In this document: positions 10,896 to 24,961 of the stretch, in pieces
Layout: each line of letters opens with the position of its first letter
Position numbering within the stretch: position 1 is the first letter of the stretch
Assembly (NCBI GenBank): GCA_027575765.1
Contig: JANBPT010000048.1
Coordinates: forward strand, 1 to 64,000
Source of the DNA: Tieghemiomyces parasiticus
Taxonomy: Eukaryota > Kickxellomycota > Dimargaritomycetes > Dimargaritales > Dimargaritaceae
Length of the DNA: 64,000 bases
Direction of reading: 5' to 3'
Position numbers and translations under genes: made by a program
The notes under the pieces: model-generated
Database searches by the model: none
What the model saw: only the letters and a program-made list of their open reading frames with translations
Told to the model about the DNA's origin: nothing

Positions 10896-13800
10896 AACTT
10901 GCATCATTTTCGGATTTATTATGGCGACATCCTCCTTTCTCGTCTGCTTGGATCTCCGTCCTCATTCGAATTAAGCCGTCTGAGTCAGTTGGACGAGTGC
11001 TGTACATGGTTCGACACTAGCCGCGACATTGGCTGGTATCTTCATAGTCAGCCAGGTGTCGATGTGAGTGTGTACGTATATTTACCCACCAGAACACCAT
11101 ATTTTTTTTCCCTATCAGCGAAAACGACATAGGAATCTGACAGTACCCCAAATTTCTCTCTACCCACGGGAGAGGCTGGAAAGTTCCATGCGAGAATGAA
11201 TAGGAGCGAGAGGGGGGAGGGAACGGCAGCGGCAGCGGCACTAAGAAATTCCGGATTAGGGCCGTGTGGTGCTACTGCTTACCATATCTAGTTCTCCACA
11301 TGCATGCGCACGGGTCATGAAGACTCCGATTTTCTACTAACTTTCAGCCATTTCTCGTTATGGTGGTCGCTCGTTCAAGGGCCTGGTTCAGGACTTTGGT
11401 GTTTTGGAGGGTGTCACCACAATTTATTAGGAAAGAGGTGAGGGGGGAGCTTACGCCCCTTCCTTTATCCCACCCGCCTGGGAGGTATCCGCCGGAGAAC
11501 TTCCGTTTTGGGACGGTGGGCTACCACTGGCCCTGACGCCCACACGATATGGCCCGTCCGTCTATAATTCAAATAATCAGCCACCCTGCTGATGGCTGGC
11601 GCTGCTTCCATATTGGCGATACATCATACCGGGTCAGTTTCCGCTCACTGGACTTCCGTGCACCATAACACAGTGTATCTGATTCGACAAGCAGTACTGC
11701 TGCTGTCCTGGCTTTGTGCCCGACGTCATGGTTGCACAACTCCCCTTTACAGTATACTCGGTTCTCGCTTCTACACGGTCAATTCGTTTACATGGCAACC
11801 TGCCTTGAACCTAGCCCCATTGCACTGGAAAGGCAGCCCGACGAAACGTTATACAAAAACAGGTTAATGATGGACTTGATGTAAGGGTAGCTAGGGCGGG
11901 AAAGGACGCTACTGTTTCCTGATCTCGTCGCCTGACCCACATATCTCCTCTGAGCACCCATTCTCCAAACTAAAATGGGAAAGAGCGCCGATCTTCCACT
12001 TTTAGTCGAACCCACCATGGCCCACGGATTGATGTTCCGCACCACCTTGTATCCTACAGACTTCTATCATTCCTAGTGAAAGGATGACGGCAGTAATTCG
12101 TCAAAACAAAAGGCTAGCCTAACTATAAGGCAGACCACAGTGTATTGGTTCAGTATACACATACTCACACTATTAACCAAGACACCCACTTTGACTGTCA
12201 ACTTGTCAAATTGACAGTAAGAGCAGGAGGCCATGCAGCTAACAGTTGCCGTCGGCGCCGACATTGGGACGCTTTCATTATGAACTAGGCTCAGGGTACG
12301 GACCATCTAGACGAATCAAAGCGGCTGGTCTGTATTCGTTAATGTCGAAAGTCAGTGATGCGGCAAACGAAAGCAGGAGGTGAGATAGGGAGGCTAGATG
12401 GGTACGGAATGACATGGATAGGTGTGGTCTGCCCTGCACCTCCCTCGTATCAGTAAAGCGTATTAGCATCGGCTATGACCGTTAACTTCCGCCCCTATCA
12501 GCTTCGTTCCCTCTGTATCAACTGGCTATTATGACAATATTAAGCACGCCGGCCTCACCGTGCGCTTAGTCGTATTTTTCGGGCCTTTGAGGTCTCCAGT
12601 TCGCAGGCCGGATGTACAATTACCGGCCTCGGTTGGACGGTGCGAATCTGAAGTGTGAAATTCACCAGCCCCGCCAAACTCTATTGGGACGCGGAGTAGT
12701 GAATATTCACCCCATCATAAACTCCCAAAGAAACTTTGGGCACCTTGGTCTCCTGCCACTTCTCCTGCCATCGTACCAGGAGTCTCTTTTATGATGCCTC
12801 CCAACCACTTTGCCTACGTCTCCCCTCCTCCTGACCACCACGTCTCCAGCGATCTGTCCAAAGTGGGGGGGGCAGGAAGGGGGGGGTGAACACGGACGAA
12901 AAAGAAGGAGCCAAGGAGGACGCTGACATCCTAACTGGCGCCCGTTGTGAGAACTACGAGAATCTTTATCGACTTAAGCCTAATCGCCGTTAGCCAGCAG
13001 TTTAGATTGCCCAGGTGGAGGTGACGAAGAGAAGGGGAAAGGCAATAGAGGGGGATATCTACCACGGCAGGTAGTGTCTGGGAGTAAACTAGCCCCTTGA
13101 TCAGGAGACATGAAAACGAATAAGCGTCCCAAAATCCAATGGCAGTCACTGAGGTACCAGTGCCTCCCAAGTTCATATCCCCCCTCCAGTGTAAGAAGAC
13201 AATGTATGCCAGTGGGCAGTGTCAAAATCCATGCGTAAGCGGTATATAAGTATTTTACTAGGTATTGCTTTCGACATGGACAACGTGTGTAAAGCGCCGC
13301 AGTAGCGAGGCGGAATGAGCGGAGAGCAGGGGGGGATGAGACTCACTTCAGCTGAGTATATGGTCCTCGCGAATCGGAGTGGTGATTCCATATATGGAAG
13401 GTATCCGAGACATCTGAATAATGCGTTAATCTCACAGTCCCTGCTACTGTCATTTAGGTAAGTGAGCCGGGGGTAACCTATCAGCATTGCTCATGATCAC
13501 CCTTCCTTCCTCCGCCTGGTGATTATTGGCCACGTCTAGCCCGATTGATGGAGGGAAACAGTTTGTGAGCAGTGAGAGAAGCTGTCATTCCGTAATTAGG
13601 GTCATACGGCAAGGCGAGTAAGGGCTGGGAGCAGAGTGGGGTGGTGGACCCCTATCCTACGTTTCCCATCACGTCTTGATGACTTCTAAGTAGTTGTTTG
13701 GTGTGTTTTATACCCCTCATTGGATGTTCCCGCGTGGCCAACGTGAAGGACTGTATGGCGGCCAGTCGATCCAGTCAATGTCCATTCGTTTATTTCTACC

Positions 13801-15414
13801 CTCACCTCTTTATATTACCTGAGAGCCAGGATTTCTCACATCCTCCTTCGGCCGGGATGAGGCACCTTCTGTTTAAGGGGGATGCGCCAATGAAAGTATA
13901 GGTAGTGGAAGCAGGAGTCTGTCGGCTTTTTTCCTTTTAGGAAATACGGGTCCGGTGATGGACCAATAGGAGAAACTCATTCTAGCTGGTAGTTAAGTAG
14001 TAGTGAGGCAATGTCATTATTTATAACTCTTGTATTCATCCATGCATGTTAACCTTACATAAAGCTTTCAACGTAGTGCTTTTCTTTCTCAAGCGATCGA
14101 GAGTGTAGGTAGGGATTGCAAAGGAATAGTACTCACCCAATTGACTTGGGATGTCGAGCAGACATCGCTAGCCAACCCCGCTGTATCTCACCCATCGCAC
14201 CAGCCTGGGAAATTGAGACAAACTGGCCTAGGGGAGAGAAATCTGCACTACGCCGTGTGGAGATAAAGCCAGTGAAAAGAATAAACCGGAGGAAGAAGGT
14301 GAGTCGCGTGCAGCTGACAGAATGCCTGTGAGAAAAATGAAGATGCAGTCGCATCCGTTCACGGACCTTCGGCTTCGGCCAATACCCCTATTTGGTCAAA
14401 CTCGTCGTCCCTAGGGCACCCTTCAAGCACCTAACCTTGCCTTTTTCGTGATAGTTCAGACCAGCAATTCAGTATATTGTACAGGGTAGGCTGGTTGGAA
14501 GGCCGATTGGCGGGTAGGCTGCGCTTGGAATCATGTCGTTCTTCTCGTTTAGATGGCTTCGGGTACCGACGGCGGTTCCTGTCGCCGGGCATGGCCAAGT
14601 CACTTACCCTTGCCCTGGTCTGAGCCAGGGGGGTCTAAGCGTAGTAGGGGCAGCATTCCAGATTCAGTCTTATAGTTGAAGATCTAACGCTGAGGCCGCA
14701 GTCATCGTCCCTGACGGATATGATTAAATACGTTTACCAATGTGCCCAAGCGAGGAAGAGGCCGAGCGAATCACCGGGCTTTATGGGTTATAAGGTGTTG
14801 CCTTCTATGCCTCCTTACGGCCGTTATTCAATAATCAAGGGGGCGGCCAAGCCGCAAGCCCCGACATCATGTGTGGATGTAATCTAGGCCCAGGGTGAAA
14901 GTGGATAAGGGTAAAGTGGGTGGTAGTACAATAAGGGCTTTATCTTGGATTGTACGAATGCTGAAGGGATGCAGAAATGTGAAATGGGGTAGAGTTAGGA
15001 GGCGATGGAGGTAATGTGCGACAGTATACAGGGGCACGGAAGGCTAAATCTAAAAAGACAGTAAAAATATAATGTAGCTAGAGTTGTCACCCTCTAGACT
15101 GTTCGCTTGGTGGCGCGGCCAAGACAAGTGCGAAGGGGGTTCAAGCGACAGCCATGCAGAAAAAAAACAATTAAGTGTGGAAGTGCAGTACACAGGGGCG
15201 ACGAGGAGCCGGGTCCTGGTAATGCTAAAGCGGTGAAATGACGTAGGATGCAGATTACAGGTAGGTGGTTAGAGGTGGTAAAGCGGCCAGGAAGACACCG
15301 AGGTGGGGGGGCGCTATAGCAAGGTGAGGTATTTCTAATTAAAATGGCCTAAATAATAATACGATTAAGTGTATGTGATGTACAAGTGAGGAGAGACCGT
15401 GGACCGCCAGCCAT
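10896..15414. other. Gene-poor spacer, no gene seen
   Basis: No recognisable coding content on either strand. The last kilobase (about 14.9-15.4 kb) is purine-rich on the + strand and lies downstream of the DUF3020 gene stop, so part of it is probably that gene's 3' UTR and terminator. Confidence 0.45.
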
Positions 15415-16512
15415 TTAAAAGAGGCTGGCGAGTGAGGGCAAGGGGTTGGCCTTGGAAGCTTGGGGCAGACAATCGGTCAGGGTAGCGGAGGACTGGGCGC
15501 GAAGGATCTGGTAATCGATGAGCGGAGCCAGGGAAGGCAGGATGACAGTGGCCGGATGGGGTTCGGACTGGTAGCGCAGACGAGGGAGCACCGGGGAGCT
15601 GTTGCTAGTGGCACTCTTTCCCTCCATGGAGGAGCCAGAGGCGATACGCTGGATGCTGTAGCGGCTAAGGGTGGTGGTCAGTGGCAGGCCAAGGCCTTTC
15701 AGCCAGGCGCGGTCCTCTACAGCGGCGGGACCAGCGAGAGTGAAGGTAGGCTCAACCGGACGGAGTGGCGGGATCGGGAGGTGCGTCATCGTCGGGGTGG
15801 AGCTGGGACGGTATACCGGGGAAGCGGAGAGCGTGGAGCGGTAACCGTGAGGGACGCGCTGTACTAACGGGCGGGAAGGGTTATAGAGCAAAGTGGGCTG
15901 ATTGGGAGGGGCAGTCCGGCGCGGGGCGTAGTAGGGCGAGGTGGGGTTGTGCATGGGCGAGGCACGGCGAGAGACTGGGACAGCGGTGTACATGTGGTTG
16001 TGCTGGTGGGGGTGGTTTGGCAAGCCCATGGGGCGAGTATAGAGCGGCACTGGGGAAGGGGAGGACGACGAACCCGAGGAGGCCGACACGGAGGGCGATA
16101 GGGAGGTGATGGAACTGGCATTGGTAGAGGTGGGCTGGATTGGGGCGGACTGTGGAGTGGGCGGAGGTGAACCGGCTGTGGACGATGAGGAGCACGAGGA
16201 GGTTGACAAGGGCTGCAGCTGGTGGTGGGCATTAGAGTTGCTGTCAGACTTTGTAGACTCGCGGAGACGACGGCGTTCGGTACGCCGGGCAATTTCGGTC
16301 TGGATCCAGGCACGCTTCTCTTCGGTATCATCGGGACCGAATTGCTGGCGGGCCAGGCGGTACACGCGGCACCTCATGTCGTTTTCACGGTTTTTTTCTA
16401 CATTCTCGGCTCTCCAGCGGCGCATACGTTCGCAGACATCGGCCTTGGACCGGGGCTTGGACCGCGAACCGGACGGAGTCGTCGACGCAGCGGTAGCAAC
16501 GGCAGCAGACAT
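15415..16512 (-). CDS. DUF3020-domain protein, probable nuclear regulator
   Basis: Single-exon, 365 residues, ATG at 16512. The N-terminal 75 residues carry a basic block (ERMRRWRAENVEKNRENDMR, then CRVYRLARQQFG and an RAWIQTEIARRTERRR helix). This matches the fungal DUF3020 domain (PF11223), a short Arg/Trp/Asn-rich motif seen in fungal proteins with nuclear or transcription-related roles. The remainder is low complexity: Ser runs, His-rich (HPHQHNH) and Pro/Ser-rich stretches with no other domain, so it is likely disordered. The basic head suggests DNA or RNA contact; this is inference. It stands alone in a gene-poor region, with a strongly purine-rich (minus strand) upstream leader. No enzyme function is expected. 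Confidence 0.75.
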   Translation of the reverse strand: MSAAVATAASTTPSGSRSKPRSKADVCERMRRWRAENVEKNRENDMRCRVYRLARQQFGPDDTEEKRAWIQTEIARRTERRRLRESTKSDSNSNAHHQLQPLSTSSCSSSSTAGSPPPTPQSAPIQPTSTNASSITSLSPSVSASSGSSSSPSPVPLYTRPMGLPNHPHQHNHMYTAVPVSRRASPMHNPTSPYYAPRRTAPPNQPTLLYNPSRPLVQRVPHGYRSTLSASPVYRPSSTPTMTHLPIPPLRPVEPTFTLAGPAAVEDRAWLKGLGLPLTTTLSRYSIQRIASGSSMEGKSATSNSSPVLPRLRYQSEPHPATVILPSLAPLIDYQILRAQSSATLTDCLPQASKANPLPSLASLF

Positions 16513-19500
16513 GGCGGGTAAGTTAATTGATGTTTGAGTGGAGGGCGGGGCGAAGGGGTGAAAAGAGGATGCGGAGAAGGTAATAGGGCGATCTAGGAGG
16601 GATCGTAGGCGTTGGTTTGTTGAGAGACGATGTAATTGACAGCCGGCAGTTGAACGGGCGGGATCCGGGGTATTTATAAGGAACGACGAGAACTGTAGTA
16701 TGGACCCCGGCAGGAGAGTGAGGGAGGGGGGACCAGTAGCTGAGCGTAGATGGGCCTGAGAAGAGGGGTGGGGAAAACAGAGGGAGGGCGCGGAGAAAAG
16801 GATGATAACACCGCACCACCACTATGGAAAAAAAAGGGTAAGAGGGCGAACTTACCTCCCACCCCCACCTGTCCGCCCACCCCACCCCCTAATTTTGCTA
16901 GTGGCAGTGGCCAAGGATAACCTGCCAGGGACAGGGGTGCCACATTGGCCAGTCCGTGTCTATTCCCCGCACGTTGACCCGGCCGTGGGCGACTGCCCCT
17001 CAGCTGGCCGCCTTTCCACAGACGCTTGCCTGCCTCCTCCGCACCTATCCAGAGTGTGCCCTACGCCACCCAATGGAGGTCGGGTCAACCTTACCTCTCA
17101 GCACCTCCAGCCTCCCCCGCTTTCCCACTCGCCGATGCCGACGCTTTGCCATTGACGGGCGTCAATCCCTGCGCCCGGTCAACTCTCCGCCCACCGCTTA
17201 GCTGGCCTCGCCAATCCACCCTCTTTCCTTTCCTCTCTCTCGGCACCCGCAGGCCCTACACCAGGGTATTACCTCCACCCTCGCGGGCCGCCTCCCTAGC
17301 CCTTTTACTCAAGCCGGCGTTACAGCGCGGCGTCTCAATCCAGCGTAGACAGCGTATCGGCATCGCCGTCCGCGTCATTGGCATTTGCCACTACCTTCTC
17401 TGCCCCCTCCCATCTTACTTGCTCACACGTCGGTGGTTTATAATCTACCATCCTCGTTACAACCCGCCGACCCCACATTCCCACTATCGACCTCAGCCAT
17501 GGAAGCGCCAGCTTCCTAATTTGTAAATTGTTCAACGATTCTCCTTAACTACCTCCGTCTCCTCTGCTTCGGCTCGGAGGAGGCCAGCCCGACCGGTGTA
17601 GAGTTCAGCCCACTGATTCCTCATAAGATCCGCCCATGCAGGGCGAGTGGTGGGGCTATGGCCCTAGAGTCGGCGCTGTGGCTCCCTTGAAGACTAAAAT
17701 GGAGCTTGTGTTTTTTTTTGGTCAGGGGGGTGGATTAAGAATTAAAGGGGAAGCGGGCAATATAGAGAATATAAAGCTATGTGGTGGTGCAGCCCCAACC
17801 AGGGTTACTGCCAGTCGGGGTAAATATGGACAGATTGGGCCTGCAGGTCCCGCGACCTTGGTTGCCTTGGAGGTAGGGGGGAGAATGGATGGCCAGAAAG
17901 GTGTATTGGTAGGCATGACGCCCGAAAGCACCGGAAAGTGGGTCGCAGGGACAAAAGCAGTGTTGTGATGGCTTGGTTTCGAGGTTAGGGCTACGCGAGT
18001 TCTGGACGGTTTACCTTTGCATCGGGATCTGTGCTTATGTGGAATCAGGGCGATGGCCTCATTGCCACTTTCTTCACCGGTAACCCAACTCACTCCGAGG
18101 TACCCGGTGTGATTTGGGGTGGTAGTACGCGGCAGTAGCTAGAGCTACGCTATTCGTCGTCATTCCGCCACTTGGGGTGGCGTTCCTTGCGGCTCCAGTG
18201 GCGCCCTCAATGCCCTACACAACACGTTCTCGAACACTGAAGCAAGTAGCCATAACAAAATATACCCCTTTTCTCACTGTTGCTCACCAAACTTGAGCGG
18301 ATTATAGTCATATGGGGGCCGGGTAACTTAGAAATAGGGACAAAGGAGGTGTTGTTAGGCGAACGGCAAGGTCGCGAAGTAGCGCATACGCCTTCATTCC
18401 ACGCGATACAGGTGGCGCAAGGCTCGGTGGTACCTATACTACTGGCGTGGCCGCCTTCGCCTAGCGCCTTGTACACCCTTAAAAGCCCTCGCTTATTAGC
18501 GTGGCGCCCTAGTGTCACTCTATATTTTCATTTCTCTTTTACCCCCTCCATCATCACCTTTCTCAGTCTCCATGGCACACCCTCGCTACTTATTCCGTCA
18601 CGCACGGGTATTGGGTAGCCCAACTCTCTATAGTGGGGGGCATGAAAACAGTATGGGTGGCTACGGTAAGCTCCGCCACCGCCACCATGGAGCGTCCACA
18701 GATTATGTCCCTCCCTCGTTTTTCTCGCCACTTTTTTTGTCTACATCTCTACTTGACTTCGTGGCTCCTACTGGTACTATCCAGCCTCTTCACTTTCAAT
18801 AGTTCTCACTGGCCGGTCACCACGGCCGACGTCGGGTGCCACCCTGAGAGAGGATACACACGGCGCTTGTATAACGCTTCGATTGACCAACCGGCCGGAT
18901 AGTTGGTCAGCCCTCTACCACGGCGATCCCACCAAGTGTCACTGACCAGCTAAGGGTCGTCATGGGCGCCAGATATTAACTCTCCACTCCCCGACTTTCT
19001 TTTTCCCGCTTAAAGCAAGCGGTGGAAGTGGGAGGGGTTACTCTGGCCATGGGGGTAGCGACGTTAGGGGCGGCTATCTAGAGCGGGGGGGGGGTTAGTC
19101 AGGGCAGATTGGGATACGGGATCAAGTACATGTGGGTGTGTCAACGATGTCGTGTAACTACAACCGGCGGCCACCGTACTGCCCCAACAAGGCAGTTGAT
19201 TTGTCTTGCGAGCTGGAGGACAAGGCCCACACCACACTAGGATATAAAATGGACTAACCATACCAACCGATACGGACGATAGTAATCTGGTGTCCGCCCG
19301 TCCGTCCTTCGTTTCTCGTTTAGAACTGCCGGCGTGTCTCGATGGTTAGGGGTGCGGACTATTCCAGCGGCATATCTGTTCGATCGAACGGCCAGCCCCT
19401 CGCCCGTGGGCGAAGGAAAAGGGAGATTGTTTAGCGCTCTGGGTCAGCATAACTATCCACCTAAGAAGACACGATTGCTCTAGACAATAGGCTGCCTGCG

Positions 19501-20815
19501 ACCTCATCGATATACGGTCCGAATGGGAGCCGTCACAACCCAACTAAATTACATACCTTGGACATCACCCTTCCCTACTCTCCCGAATCCCCTGACGGCC
19601 CAAAAAATAGCCCGCTACAAAGGCATTTAGCACATACCCCGGTTATAGCAGGACACAGTAGGCCCCTGGCGGGTTTTATACCGATGTACGGACTTAGTAC
19701 CTTAACAACCCTAAATGCGTTCTACTACCCCTGGCTTCCCTGCTGCCCACCCCCTTCTGAGCCCCTCGGACCGGTAGTTCCCAATTTCCATGATACTGTC
19801 CTGATACTCCTCTGCCCCATTTCCCTTGATGAGACGGGAATGAATTAGCAAGGGAAGGGGGATGGGAGGTGGGCTAATTTTGGGGACGGTTGACTCAGCC
19901 CTATCTTTACTAGCATGTTGGCACGATCCAGGGTCTCAGGGGTCTTTTAAATTGTGGAATTGTGGATGGCTCAGTGTCGTACTTTGGGTGGAAGGCAATT
20001 ACAGCCAAGCACTGGACGAGGGCTACGGATGAACGGCGCTAGAAGGCGGGCAGAGCTGCTATTCTGGAGGTGAGTCCCGCGACCGTGCGGCGAGCGGGGC
20101 TATTTTCGTGCTTAAGCCCTGGAATTCCACTACAAAGTCGCAATCTGTCATCCCTCTCTTTCCCTCAACCTTTTCCTCCCACCATCGGCCGTGACATCTT
20201 GGCTGGCGCCGTTTGTACAGTGAGCTGCCTAGGACCTGTAAGCGGGTTCGCCGACCGGACTTGGCAACAGGATCCCGCGACGGATTATGTGTATTTGGCG
20301 GGCCTGGGTTATCATAAAATTTGTTAATGAGGCGGCCTTAGAGCACAGTTAGCCTGGACTCTACGAGCCGGTATTGATATCCCCCAAGATCGCCAGTATG
20401 CCGTTTTGAATTAAACTTTGGTCCTATTATATGCATCTTGTCATATATGAGGGTGATAGGTGGTAAAATAGGGTTAAGTAAAGGTAGTGAAGTGTCCAAC
20501 TCCACTCCTCGGTTCAACAGTAACAGCCACCCAGCCTATCATGTTATTTGATGTGCCCCCATTATTTTTCAAGTCGTAGGCAGGTCGATATTGCAGTAGC
20601 AAGAGCATATCAGATCGGGAACCTTTAAAATGGCCAACCTTATGAGCGGGAAATCGATGAGACGATGAAGAGTACATTCGTGTGTATACTTAGTAGAGTA
20701 GTAAGTTTAAAGCAGTGAGTGGGCTCGAAACGACTCCAGGGAGCACTCAGGTAATGAATCCATTTTCCGGGAGGAGATGGCGGATAAGGATGTAACCGAG
20801 CGCAACCGGTTGTAA

Positions 20816-20832
20816 AGAGAGAGAGAGAGAGG
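20816..20832. repeat. GA microsatellite
   Basis: Uninterrupted (GA)n run of about eight units. Confidence 0.7.
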
Positions 20833-23800
20833 CAAGTAGGAGGGAAAGGCGTGATGGACAATATTAGTAAAGGATTACCAATACCTCCATATTACGACAA
20901 ACGGTTTCCTTGCTGATACTGTCTTTATAAACGTTAGCTCTTAGGCAGGTAAATCATAGCATTTCTCTCCCAACCTATCGGTCAGGCAGTTAGATCTAAT
21001 TGATGCAGTGGGAGTAGAAGGAATGAGAAGAGGAGGTGCACTGTCACCTCCAAATGACGGCGCACGACGAGCAGTAAAACAATAGGGCGGGGGAGGAAGA
21101 TGTGCAGTTGCTAGATTATAACGCTATCGAAATATCGAAGGGGATAGACATGGAGGTTGGGGCTAAATGTAAGACAGCCGGGTAAGGGGATCACCTCACA
21201 ATCCATCAAGTATGAGATTTGCCACTGCATGTCTTTGTTTTAGTTCATATTACACAGTATACTTTAGAAATGGGAGTGAATGTGCGGCCACTCGATGTAC
21301 TGGCGGGTCAGTAAGGTAAATATGTATAGGTAATGCTGAAAAACGTCGAGAGAGTGAGAGTGAGTGTGTGAGTAAATATATAAATGTGCGCGTATGAGCG
21401 ACGGCAACCTCCTGTCGAATATGTGGCTGTAAGGAAATGTGCAACTTGTCGATGATTTTGGACAATTACACATCCCAAGTATCCCCCAATTTCTTTATTC
21501 TGGCAGAAATACGTACATGGAAAGGTAGGTGAATACCATCCGTGCGTAGATCTTAAGAACTAGGTTGTATTATGGTGCAGTCAGAAAAAAAACGATATGC
21601 ATCCTTTACGATGTAGTTGGCCAAAAAGTAGGGGTGGTGTGGCTATGTGACAAGAGGTGGCGGTAGTTTTCGACTCCATCTATTATTACATTACGAAAGT
21701 AAGAATGACAAATCGCCTTCAGCCACTGTTGGCACATTTTACAGGACTTGCACTATGGGTTTCTCGGGTCTAGCTGTAGGTTCCTACTGACCGCCAGCAG
21801 AAGGCTGCCATCCGTTCCGTGTGGAAGAAGGGTGGAGGGGCCCTCTATCTTGCAGGCCTTTGGGTGTAATCCTAGTGCAACCCGTGGAGTTAAAAATATA
21901 GAATAGCAAATATGCGGTGAGGAAGGTAGTGATAAGGCAGAGAAATAGGAGGGGGTCGACACAGTGAAAATTAACTATGGCGAAGCAGAGAAGGCAAAGG
22001 TGTGGGCCGGAAGCGTGTGGTGTCTGATCAAGAGATGTACATGTCGCAAGCCATAATTTAGCGTCGATACTTATGGACCTACCTAGTGCTATGGAAAGAG
22101 GGAGATGGGGAAAGGAGAGATAGTAAAGTAAGGCAAAGGGAAGAAAGGGCTCGACCAAAACATGGGTGTATTGTGTTACGTCTGCCTGACCGTGGCGCAC
22201 CGCCGCCTGTGTTATCGGGGCCGCTAAGGGGCTGAGATGTACCATCTGGCCTTTAAGCTAGGGCTAACAGTGGAGAACAGGCACATGGTTTGGTTTTATT
22301 TTATCGCATGTGTGAGGTGTAAAGAAGGAGAAGTGAGGGTCGTAGCAACCATCACCTGGTAGAAACGGTCGTCTTGCGAGATATCAATAAAGGAACAGGG
22401 CGGAGGTGAGTGATACAGTGCGAACGTCGCATTCCAGGTTATGTGTGAACCTCTCTGCCGCATAAGACTCTACAAAGCTTTGGCATAGCACATTCTTGGT
22501 ACCCCTAATTTTGTTTGTTATGCCTTCAGTTCTTCATCGGACATATAAGGGGCCACGGTAAACATATGGGGGGGGGAGACTAGCACCAGCGGTAACAGGC
22601 ATATTTACGGTGTACTCAGGCGTGTTCCTTTAACAAGGCATTGCTTGCATCTGCCGCACCGTACCCATCAACCACTCCACATACCGAGCTGCCAGGGTCG
22701 CGCACTCCCGGAACTAAGGGAAGGGGAAGGGAGGGGACGAAATGGTACCCTACACGTTGACATTCTAGCCCTGAATTATATTCACCTGATTGGTACACCC
22801 CCTCCTACCCCTCCCCTTTCAATCCGATCTTCGTGGAATGGTGGTCCTGTCAACTATTGCGGCTATGACTACATATCGGACACGTTTAATAAATGAAGAT
22901 CGAACTTTTATAGGTTTAAGGCCACGTATTCTTACATCCTTCCAATCCCGTCTCCCCTTGGCATCGAACTAGGAATGGCCAACCATTATAGTCCCTTTAT
23001 CGACACAACAGGCCATAAGAATCAAGCCTTAGCGTTTCGAGAGTAGACTGCCGTAATCAAAATCTAAGAGGTTAAAAACTATTATCGCCAAATGATAGGC
23101 TTTCTTGTCATCGACAAGTCGCTAGAGACGCGGTTATCCCTTCATCATCCAACTTGTACGAAGTCAGGTGTCGCTTCGTCCCTCCACCGCTGGGAATTAA
23201 GTCCGGTCAATTGTCATACTATTTGCCTTACCATCCAGTAACTGACCTGTCAGTCACACCATCAGACACAGTACACCAGCCCCCTGAAAGGGGTGGGAAA
23301 GGTTCTCACCCCTGGGTAGTTAAACACCGATACAGTTGCCCGCTAAATAGCCCGCCGGATCACATGTCCACAAAACTCATTCTGGAATGGGCGTTCCTTA
23401 CTCCTGCTCTCTTCTCAGAGAAGGTAGGCCCGCACATCGCTTGATGCAAGGAGAGCGAAACATGGGGTGAAGTGATTCGGGTCTAGTGAATCCCAACTTC
23501 ATTAGCCCATGTGGGTATTGTGGAGACTAGTGGAAGACTACTAGTGCATATCTGACGGGTAGAGAGAACGGGACAAATAGCGACTGAGACAATGAACCAA
23601 AAATAATCAAAAAGCTGCGGCACCGACTATTCCCAAGTGGTCACCCTCCTTAGTACTAAATCGGCCGCCTGCAATGATGTTCGAGCGTAAACAATGAACA
23701 ATTCATTAGCGTATGGCCGCAACTGAAAATATATATCTATACTAAAATATTGTGGTCCATTGTAATGCCTTCCCAATGATAATTCCATTCGAGCATTGGT

Positions 23801-24432
23801 TGATACCGCATCCACGCCTCCATGCACCCTATGCCATAGCTTGATCCCGATCAATGATGGCCTACCTATTTGGTGGTCTGCATTATCCAGGCTTCAGGCT
23901 TTTATCCGTATCCATTTCCCTCTTTCTTCACCTACTTTCCATCTAACCTTTTCGATGAGGCGTTCAATCTTCCCGATGTTTGAACATTGCCTCCATCCCA
24001 GGCGCCGCCGCCTCCTATCCTTCTAGGACCTTCTCTTTTCTCTACCCTTGCTTTGGCGGCTACCTAGCCGCCCTGCTATTCATGTCGGCGCCCGGTCCCG
24101 CCACGGCATGTCGTCCTGGATTCCCCTAGTCCTGGCTGGCTAGTAACTTGATTGATGCTGGCTATCATCCAAGTATAAAAAGACCTAACGGTCGCCTTTC
24201 AATAAACGACAGCCATCATCCAACTTAACAATCCCCAACCTCCGTTTGAAGCTTTAAAGCTTGTTCAGTACTTAGTACGATTTACGCCTACCACAGTTAT
24301 ACTCACTTCTATGTTTCTTGACCAATCACCCCCCTCGGGTTTCTACCTACCACACAGAAGGTATGGTTCTAGCAGTGAAATCAAATAGAGATTTGCTTTC
24401 AATCTGTCATTGTAACTCGATGAGACGGTGCG

Positions 24433-24455
24433 GAATATATATAAATATATATATA
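24433..24455. repeat. AT-repeat, partly palindromic
   Basis: Alternating AT run broken by one AAA. It lies about 500 bases beyond the P450 reductase stop, so it is more likely a simple repeat than a promoter element. Confidence 0.55.
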
Positions 24456-24961
24456 CGTCGGGAAGTCGAATAGGTGTAAGTTAGAATAGAGGGGAGCGAA
24501 TGGAGTCTATGACCGTGGATAATCTCCTGTAAGTATATCAGCTTGCTAAAGATGACTGGCTAGCGTTGCATCACCTATCATGATGGTTAAGCTAACAGTG
24601 GACCTAATAAAACGAAATAGGTCATCAATTACAAGGTATTGTTTAATCCCCATGCACAACATTAATTTTGGTACTGAACTACAATATAACCGTTATTCTC
24701 TGCCAGGGTAGATCGATATTTCAAACTATTCTTAGCTACTATATCTCTTATGAGACAAAAGCTAGCGGCACCGAATTGCCTTATCTATTAGGAAACCAGG
24801 GCGAGACATAAAAAAGGGTACGGTGTGATTTGTACATCTAGCTTACCATACCGGGGTGTAACGCATGTCGGAAATATTAGTACGTTTAAAAAAATGAAAG
24901 GCATATCTAGGATCAGCCAGAATTTGCGTACATCGCCACATTAAAAAAGTCTGCGATGCAA

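Larger units (their letters stand above)
16513..24961. other. Long gene-poor spacer, no gene seen
   Basis: About 8.4 kb. The first kilobase is pyrimidine-rich on the + strand (promoter side of the DUF3020 gene) and holds several overlapping open frames that translate to Pro/Ser/Leu-rich strings without domains. Further on there are a GA microsatellite (20,816-20,832) and an AT palindrome-like run (24,433-24,455). I saw no domain, tRNA or repeat array that I could support. Confidence 0.45.

Noticed and set aside
17026..17526. 166-codon + strand frame upstream of the DUF3020 gene
   Set aside because: Lies in a pyrimidine-rich promoter-like tract that keeps several frames open at once; no domain.
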